DNA from: Planctomycetota bacterium
Lineage (GTDB): Bacteria > Planctomycetota > Phycisphaerae > Phycisphaerales > SM1A02
Length of the DNA stretch: 51,800 bases
Assembly (NCBI GenBank): GCA_022560875.1
Contig: JADFSH010000010.1
Span: forward strand, 1-51,800
Direction: 5' to 3'
The notes under the pieces were generated by a model. It ran no database searches. It saw only the letters and a list, made by a program, of their open reading frames with translations, and was not told where the DNA came from. A program made the position numbers and the translations under genes. Shown piece by piece: positions 1 to 8,350 of the stretch; the first letter of the stretch is position 1, and each line of letters starts with the position of its first letter.

Positions 1-517
1 CATCCAGCAGGCCTGCTTCAACCGCATAGCCTACGGGGGAATGGGGTACGGTCTGATGGAGGATTTTTCCCCGTTGACCGACAATGAGGATCATCGAATC
101 ACCCACATGGTATGGACGGACGGTTGAGCCTTCGATTTCGACCGCCGCGATGGTGGTGGCGGCACCGATCCCGAGTTCAGATACCCTGATATTGGCCTGC
201 TCAATACCCTCCATGATTACATCGCGCAGGATTCTGTTCCGGTCACCGGCCTTCCGGGCACATTCCGCGAGTGTTTGCAATGTCAGTTCCGCGGCGACAG
301 CGCCTCCCGGCTGTCCCCCCACGCCGTCGGCCACCGCGAGAATTGCCCGATTCTCGTCAATGGGGATTATCGCCGCAGCGTCCTCGTTGTCGGACGCTTT
401 CTCAGGACTGCGTGCGGAGTACACATGGACAAGGCCCGAGGCAATGGAAGCGCACTCATGAAGTTCCCCGTTTTGGCGGGCAAAGAATATGGCGTGAGAT
501 GGATTAGTGCAGTCCAT
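1..517 (-). CDS. PP2C-family serine/threonine phosphatase, C-terminus cut by window edge
   Basis: The minus-strand frame opens at ATG 517-515 and runs off the window, giving about 172 residues of an N-terminal portion. It shows PP2C landmarks: SDNED near residues 42-46, VADGVGGQPGG at 62-72 (metal-binding Asp and the Gly-rich turn), GAATTIAAV near 118-126, and HVGDSMILI at 137-145, which corresponds to the GDSRxY strand. Family members dephosphorylate Ser/Thr-phosphorylated proteins using two Mn/Mg ions and often oppose Hanks-type kinases. No kinase gene is visible here. It lies downstream of the FliN-like and pyrB genes on the same strand. The start is chosen as the first ATG in the conserved frame; the ribosome-binding site is weak. 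The family is fairly sure; the substrate is unknown. Confidence 0.8.
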   Translation of the reverse strand, partial: MDCTNPSHAIFFARQNGELHECASIASGLVHVYSARSPEKASDNEDAAAIIPIDENRAILAVADGVGGQPGGAVAAELTLQTLAECARKAGDRNRILRDVIMEGIEQANIRVSELGIGAATTIAAVEIEGSTVRPYHVGDSMILIVGQRGKILHQTVPHSPVGYAVEAGLLD

Positions 518-661
518 AACCAGCAGTCTATGTGGTTAATTCGGCACTTGACGCTCCCTGCATCGGCAAAAATTGCCTGTCGACGACTGACATTGAGCGA
601 CAAAGCCCCATCCAGGGCCTCGGAAGGATGATTTCAGGGTAAAATCGTGTCAAACCGGCGA

Positions 662-1033
662 TTATTGTCCGGCCAGCATTTGCTCAGCCAATGCTTCGGC
701 ATCAATCTCGCTGTCGCCATCCGAGGCAGAATTGGCGTTTCCATCCGCTAAATCGCACTTAGCTTTCTTGTTTCCCATCGCCTCGATGCGCTGTTTGATA
801 TCGCCTACGAAGGTGATACGAACCCCGAAATTTTCTCCCACCTTCACAGCTTTACCCATGGCGATACCCTGATTGTTGACCAGAATCTCCAAGTCCTCCT
901 CCGATCCCTTGGGTAATTCAATGATCGCCCCGGGAGCGAGGTTTCGAACTTCCTCCACGGATAACTTGTGCTTTGCGATCAGGACGATCAGCGGCACTTC
1001 CAATTGCAATAGACACTTTAAATCAGTGGGCAT
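662..1033 (-). CDS. fliN: FliN/SpoA-domain flagellar switch-like protein
   Basis: This 123-residue protein is mostly one SpoA (surface presentation of antigens) domain at about residues 5-75: a hydrophobic LLQLEVPLIVLIAK strand, then APGAIIELPKG, LEILVNNQGIAMGKAVKVGE and FGVRI, which is the standard FliN order. The C-terminal 40 residues are acidic and end in EALAEQMLAG. FliN forms the lower C-ring of the flagellar motor with FliM and FliG; SpoA domains also occur in type III secretion sorting platforms. No other flagellar gene is in the window, so the role rests on the fold alone. It sits between pyrB and a PP2C gene on the same strand with gaps above 100 bases, so co-transcription is uncertain. 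Confidence 0.72.
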   Translation of the reverse strand: MPTDLKCLLQLEVPLIVLIAKHKLSVEEVRNLAPGAIIELPKGSEEDLEILVNNQGIAMGKAVKVGENFGVRITFVGDIKQRIEAMGNKKAKCDLADGNANSASDGDSEIDAEALAEQMLAGQ

Positions 1034-1147
1034 GGGCGGTTTATCGGCTTGAGAGAGGTGTCAGGTTGAGAGGCGGTTTAGCTATGACCAACAGCTTCAT
1101 ATCAAATTCAGCGATGATCGGACCCCCTAGTTGTCCTGACTGCTTTA

Positions 1148-2086
1148 TCAGTGAACAATCAGCTTTTTCAGCACCGCCATACGAACCGCCACGCCGTTTG
1201 TCACCTGCTCGCGGATCACGCTCCGTTCGGGATCATCTGCCACCTCGCCATCGATTTCCAGGCCACGATTCATCGGTCCGGGATGCATGATGATCGCTTC
1301 CGGCCGGAGTCGCGCGGCACGTTGGGCGGATAAGCCGTAGAGGCGGCGGTAATCATCGCTAATGCCGCCAACCCCCTGTCGCTCGAACTGCACCCGGAGC
1401 ATCATGATCGCGTCCACATCATCCAGCACCGCGTCAAGATCATGGCTGACGATGACTCTGCCCGGTCCCGCGACAATCTTCTCGAAAGATGCCGGGGCCA
1501 GGGATGGCGGACCGATCAGATGCACCTGAGCCCCGAGGGTGGTCAAGCCGTGTACGTTTGATCTCGCGACGCGGCTGTTGGCGATGTCGCCCACGATGGC
1601 GATGGTTTTGCCTTTGAGTTCTCCGAGATGGCGACGCATCGTGAGCAGATCGAGCAGCCCCTGCGTGGGGTGCTCGTGGCGACCGTCCCCGGCATTGATC
1701 ACGGGAATCCGGACGGCCCTGGCCACCAGGTGAGGGGCTCCGGAGGGCTTGGCCCGAAGAACGATCGCGTCCACCCCCATTGCCTCGACTGTCAGGGCCG
1801 TGTCCACAATGGACTCCCCCTTGCTGACGCTGGAGCCGGAGCCGGAAAGATCGATACAGTCGGCCCCGAGTCGTTTCGCGGCGATGGTGAAGCTGCCCCG
1901 GGTTCGAGTGGAATCCTCGAAAAAGAGATTGGCGACGATTTTGCCCTTGAGTGAATCCTGCGGCGGGGCGGACCCGCGGGCGATATCAAGAAAGCCCTCC
2001 GCGAAATCCAGCCATTCGAGGATCTCAGCACGCGACAGACCCTCAAGGCCCAGCAGATGAAGTTGATCCCGGGTCGTCGTCACCAT
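1148..2086 (-). CDS. pyrB: Aspartate carbamoyltransferase catalytic subunit PyrB
   Basis: Catalyses the first committed step of pyrimidine synthesis, joining carbamoyl phosphate and aspartate to N-carbamoyl-aspartate in the cytoplasm. At 312 residues it has the usual length. Visible motifs: FFEDSTRTR at 55-63 (carbamoyl-phosphate binding), SSVSKGES at 85-92 (the 80s loop with its lysine), GRHEHPTQGLLDL at 135-147, a GDIANSRVARS stretch near 165, and HPGPMNRGLEID near the C-terminus (the 240s to 260s region). The Asp before STRTR, in place of Pro, occurs in other members of the family. No pyrI regulatory subunit or pyrC is adjacent. The ATG at 2086 gives a normal N-terminus; the divergent lipoprotein gene begins about 220 bases away. 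Confidence 0.95.
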   Translation of the reverse strand: MVTTTRDQLHLLGLEGLSRAEILEWLDFAEGFLDIARGSAPPQDSLKGKIVANLFFEDSTRTRGSFTIAAKRLGADCIDLSGSGSSVSKGESIVDTALTVEAMGVDAIVLRAKPSGAPHLVARAVRIPVINAGDGRHEHPTQGLLDLLTMRRHLGELKGKTIAIVGDIANSRVARSNVHGLTTLGAQVHLIGPPSLAPASFEKIVAGPGRVIVSHDLDAVLDDVDAIMMLRVQFERQGVGGISDDYRRLYGLSAQRAARLRPEAIIMHPGPMNRGLEIDGEVADDPERSVIREQVTNGVAVRMAVLKKLIVH

Positions 2087-2304
2087 TCAGTACATGATAG
2101 TCAGAGGAGTCTCAGCGGACGACCGGCATGCTTCGCATCACCCCCGATTCGCCGACAGGATAAACTGTTCAGTGACGTTGACGATGCCGTTTTGACGGAA
2201 TCAGCGAGAATCAATCACACACGTGTTGTCTCCACACACCTCCCCATGCTTCCGCATAATCGAGTTGTCGCCCACTACTGTTGAGACAAGGTACACTTCG
2301 GGAC

Positions 2305-3012
2305 ATGGCGAAGCTGAGTTGGTTGTTTTTTGTCCTGCTGATCCTGTCCGGATGTGCCTCGGAGCGGGGGCCGGAGTTTCTCATCATTCCCGCCTCCCAG
2401 TATCAGGCGGCGTTTGATGCTGCGGATGAGGTGATCAGGGTCGAGCGCATGCCCCCCACCCTCCGCGACCGACGGGGAGGCATCATCGAGTCCGAGCCGC
2501 GCATTGCCGGCTCCATCCTCGAGCCTTGGCGGAATGACAACGCCTCGTTCGAGCAGACCATGGAGAACACCATCTCCTTTCAGAGACGCAGGGTGCGGGT
2601 GGAGTTCACTCCCGCGGACTTCAATGCCTCTCCGCCTGCGGATCAGAATCAGGCACTTCCCGGCCCGGATGTGGTCGGCATTGGCGAACCAATGCGGGAC
2701 CTCACCCGATATGACGGCGATCTGGAACTGCGGGTGTGGGTCTATCTGGAGCGGTCCTACACCTTCGGCGTGAGGCGGAGTGCCTGGACGCAGAGCCTGC
2801 GTTCGCAGATGCAGATCATCTCGACGGAGACGGGCGAGGCATTGCAGGCCGAATCGACCCTCGCGCCGCCCAACTGGTCGGAGCGGCGTTCAATCGATCC
2901 GGATCGGGGAACCCCGATCACGCCGTCGGTATGGTCTCCAATCTCCCGTGACCCGGCCTTTGAGCGAAGGTTGCTTGAGAAGATTCGCAAGCGGCTGGAT
3001 GAGACGGGGTGA
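2305..3012 (+). CDS. Predicted lipoprotein of unknown function
   Basis: A 235-residue protein starting with MAKLSWLFFVLLILSGCAS: a short hydrophobic signal and an LSGC lipobox, so it is probably lipid-anchored after cleavage before Cys16. I chose ATG 2305 because it places the signal correctly; an upstream TTG at 2281 would add eight residues. The mature part is rich in Arg, Glu and Pro, with no domain I recognise. It contains RVWVYLERSYTFGVRRS, suggestive of beta structure, and ends in a basic helix (KIRKRLDE). The gene stands alone between divergent pyrB and the nuoD promoter. Confidence 0.7.
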   Translation: MAKLSWLFFVLLILSGCASERGPEFLIIPASQYQAAFDAADEVIRVERMPPTLRDRRGGIIESEPRIAGSILEPWRNDNASFEQTMENTISFQRRRVRVEFTPADFNASPPADQNQALPGPDVVGIGEPMRDLTRYDGDLELRVWVYLERSYTFGVRRSAWTQSLRSQMQIISTETGEALQAESTLAPPNWSERRSIDPDRGTPITPSVWSPISRDPAFERRLLEKIRKRLDETG

Positions 3013-3070
3013 CTTCCCACATTAGGGATGCTCTTCGTTCGTCCATAGTCTTCATCAGATGGTTCTTACC

Positions 3071-3099
3071 CTGACGACCCGTCCCTTCTTCCCTATACT
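3071..3099 (+). promoter_or_regulatory. Probable sigma70-type promoter of the nuoDEF operon
   Basis: CTGACG at 3071-3076 and TATACT at 3094-3099 are separated by 17 bases, close to the TTGACA/TATAAT consensus. The predicted transcript would begin near 3106 and give a leader of about 100 bases before nuoD. The leader contains a small inverted repeat, GTCGG/CCGAC, at 3143-3158. The position between the lipoprotein stop and nuoD fits. Confidence 0.5.
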
Positions 3100-3208
3100 G
3101 TCCCGCTCGTGAAATCTGTCACGAACCGTTTACCTCTCCCACGTCGGGCAAGTCCGACCGCGAAACGGTTTTACTACTGCCTGGTCCCGAATCCCCAGTC
3201 CCTTCCCC

Positions 3209-4498
3209 ATGCCCTATACCCTCCAACCAGATCAAGGCTACGACCTCGATATCGAGTCCACCGAGTATCTCAAGGATCATGTTCAGGCCTCTGATCGGTG
3301 GATACTCAATTTTGGTCCCCAGCACCCGGCCACCCACACCACCCTCCGTATCGTCCTTGAACTGGACGGCGAGCGGATCGTGCGGGCCATCCCCCACATC
3401 GGATACCTCCACAGCGGCTTCGAGAAGCTCGGCGAGCATCACGACTACAACCAGTATGTCTGCACCATAAGCCGCATGGACTACAACAGTCCCATTGTCA
3501 ACGACATCGCCTGGCACGGCGCGGTGGAAAAACTCTTCGACATCGATATCACTCCCAAGTGCAAGGTGGTGCGCACGATCCTGGCCGAACTCGGACGCAT
3601 CCAGAACCACCTGCTCTGCGTGGGAGCCGCGGGCATGGACCTGGGGGCTTTCACCGCGTTCCTCTATGGCTTCAACGAGCGCGAGTTCATCTACGACATC
3701 CTCGATTACATCTCCGGGCAGCGCTTTCACCCCGACTGGACGCGGGTGGGGGGGGCGATGTGTGAGATCCCCGATGATGAGATCTTCAAGAAAATGGTGC
3801 GCAACTTCATCGACAAGCGTCTGCCCAAGGCGATCAAGGACATCGAGACGCTGCTCAATCGCAATCGCATCTTCATTGATCGCACGCAGAACGTTGGGGT
3901 GGTGACGCATGATGAGGCGATCGCCTGGAGCCTGACCGGGCCGCTGGCCCGGGCCTCCGGCGTGAAGCGCGATATCCGCAAGGATGAGCCCTACCTGTGC
4001 TACAAGGACAACTGGGATGGACGGGGAGCCGAGCCGGTGACATTCTCCGTGCCCATCGCCAACGATGGTGATGTCCTTTCCCGCTATCTTGTCCGCCTTG
4101 AAGAAATCAAGCAGTCGGCGAATATCATCGACCAGCTAATCGACAACCTGCCCGAAGGCCCCCTCGATACCCACCCCGAAGGCAAGGCCCGCGTGCCTGC
4201 AAAAGGTGATATCTACGGCTCCATCGAGGCGACCATCCAGCAGTTTGAGATCTTCATGACCAATCGCGGCTGGGACACACCGGTCGGCGAATGTTACGGC
4301 TGCCACGAATCGCCCAACGGCGAACTGGGCTACTTCATTGTGGCCGATGGCGGCCGCTGCCCTTGGCGGGTGGCGGTGAGGCCGCCTTCGTTTCTCAACT
4401 ACCAGTGCTTCCCGAAGATGCTGGAGGGTCACATGCTTGCCGACCTTGTCGCCGTGATCGGTTCGATTAACGTCATCGCCGCGGAGCTAGATAGATAG
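3209..4498 (+). CDS. nuoD: NADH-quinone oxidoreductase subunit D (49 kDa type)
   Basis: Subunit of the peripheral arm of respiratory complex I that forms the quinone-binding cavity with NuoB. The 429 residues match the family length. Visible landmarks: FGPQHPATH at 35-43, HIGYLHSGFEK at 63-73, YDYNQYVC-like and MDYNSP stretches, GVGGAM-type GGAMCEIPDD, RPPSFLNYQ near 395-405 and the closing IGSINVIAAELDR. NuoC is not fused to it, so nuoC must be elsewhere, as must nuoA, nuoB and nuoG-N. The start at 3209 gives an N-terminus of normal extent. It is first in the run nuoD-nuoE-ORF79-nuoF, all plus strand with gaps under 60 bases. Confidence 0.96.
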   Translation: MPYTLQPDQGYDLDIESTEYLKDHVQASDRWILNFGPQHPATHTTLRIVLELDGERIVRAIPHIGYLHSGFEKLGEHHDYNQYVCTISRMDYNSPIVNDIAWHGAVEKLFDIDITPKCKVVRTILAELGRIQNHLLCVGAAGMDLGAFTAFLYGFNEREFIYDILDYISGQRFHPDWTRVGGAMCEIPDDEIFKKMVRNFIDKRLPKAIKDIETLLNRNRIFIDRTQNVGVVTHDEAIAWSLTGPLARASGVKRDIRKDEPYLCYKDNWDGRGAEPVTFSVPIANDGDVLSRYLVRLEEIKQSANIIDQLIDNLPEGPLDTHPEGKARVPAKGDIYGSIEATIQQFEIFMTNRGWDTPVGECYGCHESPNGELGYFIVADGGRCPWRVAVRPPSFLNYQCFPKMLEGHMLADLVAVIGSINVIAAELDR

Positions 4499-4532
4499 GA
4501 AGATTCACCGCGGTGAGTCATGAGGAATACCT

Positions 4533-5057
4533 ATGGCCTGGAATGTCAAACCGTCCGCGACGACGCAGATCCAGAAGCGCGATGCGCCCTATCTCACCGA
4601 GAAGATGGCCCGGCGATTCACCCGTAAAATCCTGCCCCGTTATGAAACGAAGATGGGTGCGCTGATGCCGATCCTGAACGAAGTGCAGCATGAATATGGC
4701 TACATTCCCTATCAGTCGATGATCGAGATCGCAACCTTCCTCGAGATACACCCCGGTGATGTGCTCGACATGGTTTCCTTCTACGAGGAGTATCACACCG
4801 AGCCGGTCGGCAAGTACGTCATCGGCGTGTGCCAGTCCATCGCCTGCGAGGTGTGCGGGCATCAGGCGATACTCGACCATCTGCGGGGCAAGCTCGGCAT
4901 CGAGCCGCACGAGACCACCGATGACGGCAGGTTTACCCTCCTGACCATGGAATGCCTCGGGGCCTGCGAAGGCGCGCCTTGCGCCTTGATCAATGACGAC
5001 CGCCATGACAATCTCTCGATCGATCAAATCGACCGACTTATCGACGACTTGGAGTAA
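4533..5057 (+). CDS. nuoE: NADH-quinone oxidoreductase subunit E (24 kDa type, 2Fe-2S)
   Basis: Part of the NADH-dehydrogenase module of complex I, holding the N1a [2Fe-2S] cluster. At 174 residues it has the expected length. The four ligand cysteines are Cys100 and Cys105 (CQSIAC) and Cys141 and Cys145 (CLGAC), the normal Cx4C plus Cx3C pattern. The helical N-terminus carries YGYIPYQSM and the DMVSFYEEYHTEPVGKY stretch typical of NuoE. A purine-rich GAGGAAT sits just before the ATG. It lies 34 bases after nuoD and belongs to the same operon. Confidence 0.95.
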   Translation: MAWNVKPSATTQIQKRDAPYLTEKMARRFTRKILPRYETKMGALMPILNEVQHEYGYIPYQSMIEIATFLEIHPGDVLDMVSFYEEYHTEPVGKYVIGVCQSIACEVCGHQAILDHLRGKLGIEPHETTDDGRFTLLTMECLGACEGAPCALINDDRHDNLSIDQIDRLIDDLE

Positions 5058-5102
5058 TCGTATCGCGTGCGGCCCCGGCCGCATTGTTCGTTGTACCTGA
5101 CT

Positions 5103-5342
5103 ATGGAAGAACCATTGAACAAACGCAGCTTGATGAGATCAGTGGGTTTGTTTTGCCATCACATCATGGATGCGGTTAGGTCTGATTCTGCAGCACGGAA
5201 GAAACATGTCGTCAACAAGAAAGTCGAGGAGATCGAAAAGGAAAACCTGATCCTCCGTCGCACCACGATCGATGAAATCGAATTCAAAAAAAGGGAACCT
5301 TCCCCCTCTCCGTATTCCCACGATCACAATTCTGAAAGCTGA
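5103..5342 (+). CDS. Small conserved-looking protein between nuoE and nuoF
   Basis: A 79-residue reading frame fills the gap between nuoE and nuoF on the same strand. The sequence starts MEEPLNKRSLMRS, has a GLFCHHIMDAV segment, then a charged helical part (KKVEEIEKENLILRR, likely coiled coil) and a polar end rich in Ser, Pro and His. It has no signal peptide and no domain I recognise. The in-operon position, 45 bases after nuoE and 36 before nuoF, argues for a real gene. Base composition is somewhat more AT-rich than the nuo genes. An upstream ATG at 5067 is possible but would begin in the nuoE trailer. Confidence 0.5.
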   Translation: MEEPLNKRSLMRSVGLFCHHIMDAVRSDSAARKKHVVNKKVEEIEKENLILRRTTIDEIEFKKREPSPSPYSHDHNSES

Positions 5343-5378
5343 TCACAGAACGCAGCCAGTTCACTCCCGAGATACCCC

Positions 5379-6728
5379 ATGCCCGTCACCGATCCCGTAC
5401 TCACCAAGCGTATTCCCACTTGGCCCTGGGGCGATCCCAAGGATCGTCATATCGTCACCTACGACGAGTTCACGAAAACCGGCGGCTATCAGGCCCTCGA
5501 AAAGGCCCTCGACATGACACCCGCCGAGGTGGTGGATGTGGTCAAGGACTCCCAACTTCGAGGCCGGGGAGGCGCGGGTTTTCCCTGTGGTCTGAAGTGG
5601 ACGTTTCTTCCCGAAGTAGACGGCGGGCGTCGATACCTTGCCGTCAACTGTGATGAGGCCGAGCCGGGGACGTTCAAGGATCGCCTGCTCATCGACTTCG
5701 ATCCGCACATTATCCTCGAAGGCATTGCCATAACCTGCTACGCCTGTCATCTTGACACTGCGTATTTCTTCATTCGGGGCGAATACCGCCATCAGGCTCG
5801 AGTCGTCGAGAATGCCATCACCGAAGCGTACGACAAGGGCATCTTCGGCAAGCAGGGACTCATGTGCGGTAAGAGCAAGTACGCCGTGGAGTGCTATCTG
5901 CATCGCAGTGCGGGTGCGTACATCTGTGGCGAGGAAACGGGGTTGCTGGAGGCGATCGAGGGAAAGCGGGCATGGCCCCGCATCAAGCCGCCGTTTCCCG
6001 CGGTCAAGGGATTGTTTGGTCGTCCAACCATCGTCAACAACGTGGAGACGCTCGCCGCTGTCGGCCCAATTCTCACCAATGGAGTTCAGTGGTGGACGAA
6101 GATGGGCTGCGAATCATCGATCGGCGCCCCCCCGAGTTACGGTCCCAAGCTCATGGGGGTTTCGGGTCATGTCACCACCCCCGGCGTCTTTGAATGCGAT
6201 CTCGGCATCCCCCTGAGCAAACTCGTCAATGATTTTGCGGGCGGGATGCGCGGCGGGAAGAAATTCAAGGGAGCCATCGCGGGCGGTGTGTCGATGGGCA
6301 TCCTCGGCCCCGATCAATTCGATGCCGAGATGGACTTTGACATCGGGCGCAAGTACGACGTGCTCGGACTGGGAACCGCTTGCCCGACAATCTTTGATGA
6401 GGACACCGACATGGTCGCGGTGGCCCGGAATATCGCGCGATTTTTCAAGAACGAATCGTGCGGCCAGTGCACTCCCTGTCGAGAGGGCACGCAGTGGATA
6501 TACATGCTGCTTTGTCGCATTGAGAAAGGCTACGCCACCAGCAAGGATCTCGATCTGCTGTTGGAGATTTCCGGTTCGATGGGCATCATGCCCGGCACCA
6601 CCATCTGTGGCCTCGCCGACGGCAATAACTGGGCGGTGCGGACCATCGTGAACAAGTATCGCGACGAGTTCGAGGCGAGGATCCGTCCGAGCAGCGTGCC
6701 GGTGGGGATGACGGTTGGAGCAAGTTGA
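5379..6728 (+). CDS. nuoF: NADH-quinone oxidoreductase subunit F (51 kDa type, FMN, 4Fe-4S)
   Basis: Binds NADH and FMN and starts electron flow into complex I. The 449 residues contain GRGGAGFP at 62-69 and VNCDEAEPGT at 89-98 (FMN and NADH site), GAYICGEETGLLEAIEGKR around 179-197, the SLBB-type middle region, and the N3 [4Fe-4S] ligands Cys361, Cys364 and Cys367 (CGQCTPC) with Cys410 (TTICGLAD). Downstream one expects nuoG; instead the gene is followed two bases later by a lipoprotein gene and then by repeated copies of its own 3' end (7504-7542, 8351-8554, 10142-10267). This copy is the only full-length one and appears intact. Confidence 0.96.
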   Translation: MPVTDPVLTKRIPTWPWGDPKDRHIVTYDEFTKTGGYQALEKALDMTPAEVVDVVKDSQLRGRGGAGFPCGLKWTFLPEVDGGRRYLAVNCDEAEPGTFKDRLLIDFDPHIILEGIAITCYACHLDTAYFFIRGEYRHQARVVENAITEAYDKGIFGKQGLMCGKSKYAVECYLHRSAGAYICGEETGLLEAIEGKRAWPRIKPPFPAVKGLFGRPTIVNNVETLAAVGPILTNGVQWWTKMGCESSIGAPPSYGPKLMGVSGHVTTPGVFECDLGIPLSKLVNDFAGGMRGGKKFKGAIAGGVSMGILGPDQFDAEMDFDIGRKYDVLGLGTACPTIFDEDTDMVAVARNIARFFKNESCGQCTPCREGTQWIYMLLCRIEKGYATSKDLDLLLEISGSMGIMPGTTICGLADGNNWAVRTIVNKYRDEFEARIRPSSVPVGMTVGAS

Positions 6729-6730
6729 TC

Positions 6731-7461
6731 ATGCGATTGTTTCTGGCACTTTTCGGATTCGTGCTCTTTTGCGGCTGCAGCGGCGAAGTTGAGCATGACG
6801 CTTCGGAGGCCGAGGCGATTGTCCAGACGGCGGATCCCGCTCGCTTTGAAGTATTCCAGAGACTCCCGGAAAAATTGAGTGATGCCGTTGTTTTTCGCAA
6901 GGAGCGGCATGATCGTCTCGTACTCGACGAAATGTTCAGCGGTGTGATGACCGAAAAGGAGTTTCTTAAAGTCTTTCTCGACTATCAATCGCAAATCGAG
7001 CGAGTCATCGACGCCACGCTGACCATGACGTCACCCATACCGCCGGCACCGGATTTTGACGATGACGACACACAGAACGATCGCCATTTAGACACCGTGC
7101 CCGGGAGATTGCTGAACAACAGTCGACTGCTTCTGGCAGATGCCATCCGTTGCTGGGAAATCGGAAAATACAAGAGCTGTGGCCGGCGTTATGCGGCGTC
7201 AATGCGTATCGACCGTGCATGCTTGATGATGTGGACACAATGACTCAATTTCGCGGCGCTCAGGTGTGCATTCCCACAATCCTGGAACTGGACCTGCGTC
7301 TCGCCGACGGCCTGGCCGAGCGGCTTACCGAACCTGCTCGAGGTGAGTTGCTGAATCTGATTCTGAAAATGGATACGAGCCGCGTACCGGGGTGGGACGA
7401 TTCATCGCCCGTCGCCGAAGCAAAGCGTCGGGCCATTCGCTATCTCGAGGATGGCCGCTAG
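6731..7461 (+). pseudogene. Frameshifted lipoprotein gene A, paralogue of the 7545-8276 gene
   Basis: Starts at ATG 6731, two bases after the nuoF stop, with a lipoprotein signal (FGFVLFCGCSG). The first frame ends at a TGA at 7241-7243 after RIDRAC and a short out-of-frame tail. The homologous sequence continues in another frame from about 7220 (DTMTQFRGAQ, then ILELDLRLADGLAERL) to the TAG ending at 7461. Both halves align with the intact paralogue next door (FNNSRLLVTDALRCW and IIELELRVNDGLGDKL there). The whole span is 731 bases against 732 in the paralogue, so a single lost base near 7220-7240 is the likely lesion, unless it is a sequencing error. Function unknown. Confidence 0.75.
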
Positions 7462-7464
7462 ACA

Positions 7465-7508
7465 TTCGCAGGCCGCAACGTCAGTATCGCACGAGTCCGG
7501 CCTGCGAA
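7465..7508. repeat. 10-bp perfect inverted repeat between lipoprotein A and the nuoF-tail copy
   Basis: TTCGCAGGCC at 7465-7474 pairs with GGCCTGCGAA at 7499-7508 across a 24-base loop. It begins four bases after the lipoprotein A stop and its right arm overlaps the start of the short nuoF-tail copy. It could act as a transcription terminator without a T-run, or mark a recombination join. Confidence 0.55.
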
Positions 7509-7542
7509 CGTGGCGATGGGAGTGACGGTTGGAGCAAGTTGA
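7504..7542 (+). repeat. nuoF 3'-end copy 2 (39 bases, last 12 codons and stop)
   Basis: Read in the nuoF frame this gives ANVAMGVTVGAS then TGA, against SSVPVGMTVGAS then TGA at the end of nuoF. The matching run continues past the stop into TCATGCG, the start of the following lipoprotein gene, just as nuoF runs into lipoprotein A. It is therefore a duplicate of the nuoF/lipoprotein junction. Confidence 0.75.
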
Positions 7543-7544
7543 TC

Positions 7545-8276
7545 ATGCGTGTTGTTTCTCTTCTTCTCTGCGTCATCTGCCTGACCGCATGTGCAGAAGT
7601 GGAGAGCAAGGACGACCCGATCATCGTTCCTGATCTATCGAGCATCGATTCCCCCTTCGATGCTTTCGTGCGGCTGCCGAAGCAGCTGCATGATGGCCTG
7701 AAGATGCGCAAGAGCCATGTCGATCACGTTGCCATCGAGGACATCTACGCGACGCAGTTCGAGTCCGAGGAGTTGGTCGAGCTGCTCGTTCGCTGGCAGC
7801 CGTACATCATCAACCTCATCGAAGCTTCGCATCGTATCGAGCCGCCCTTGCCTGCCGAACCCAAATACACCGACGCCGAGCTATCCGAAGGCGCGTACCT
7901 GAACGGCATCACCGCCCGCCTGTTTAACAATAGTCGTCTGCTCGTGACCGACGCCCTTCGTTGCTGGTCGATCGGCGATTACGACGGTTGCGGGGCACGC
8001 TTTGATGCAGTCCTCCGCATGGCGATCTGCTCGTATCGCAGTGAGGAGACGATGCACCAACACAACGGCACGCTGTTGCTGCAAACCGTCATTATCGAAC
8101 TCGAACTGCGCGTCAACGACGGCCTGGGCGACAAGCTCGCCCCCGATCGCGTCCGTGAGATTCTCGCCACGATACGCGATCTTCAGGAGGCTCGCCTCCA
8201 GGCCGGCATTCGGTCGAACACCGGCGATCGGATCCTGGGTCATCTCATCGAGGTCTTCAGTCAAGAAGGTGAATGA
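7545..8276 (+). CDS. Lipoprotein B of unknown function, intact paralogue of the frameshifted gene
   Basis: A 243-residue protein beginning MRVVSLLLCVICLTACAE, a signal with lipobox LTAC. The mature part is alpha-helical in character, with RLPKQLHDGLKMRK, an acidic middle, the block NNSRLLVTDALRCW about 140 residues in, and ELELRVNDGLGDKL. These blocks are shared with lipoprotein A upstream, where about a third of residues match by eye. ATG 7545 was chosen over the longer upstream frame because it places the signal and mirrors the lipoprotein A start. The stop overlaps an ATG (ATGA at 8273-8276) that opens the frame of the next nuoF-tail copy. Function is unknown; a membrane-anchored role is inferred from the lipobox. 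Confidence 0.7.
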   Translation: MRVVSLLLCVICLTACAEVESKDDPIIVPDLSSIDSPFDAFVRLPKQLHDGLKMRKSHVDHVAIEDIYATQFESEELVELLVRWQPYIINLIEASHRIEPPLPAEPKYTDAELSEGAYLNGITARLFNNSRLLVTDALRCWSIGDYDGCGARFDAVLRMAICSYRSEETMHQHNGTLLLQTVIIELELRVNDGLGDKLAPDRVREILATIRDLQEARLQAGIRSNTGDRILGHLIEVFSQEGE

Positions 8277-8350
8277 CCAGCATGCCGGGCTTTTTTGCGC
8301 AACTCCAATCTTCCGAGAGTCGGATTCACACCCGGAAGTTCCGGCGGCCG

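Noticed and set aside
3119-3910. 263-codon minus-strand frame
   Set aside because: Antisense to nuoD; composition (His/Val/Glu/Asp-rich) is that of a shadow frame.
7465-7508. Integron attC-like site
   Set aside because: There is an inverted repeat, but no R'/R'' core sites (RYYYAAC/GTTRRRY) in the right places, no integron integrase in view, and the spacing units are nuoF tails instead.
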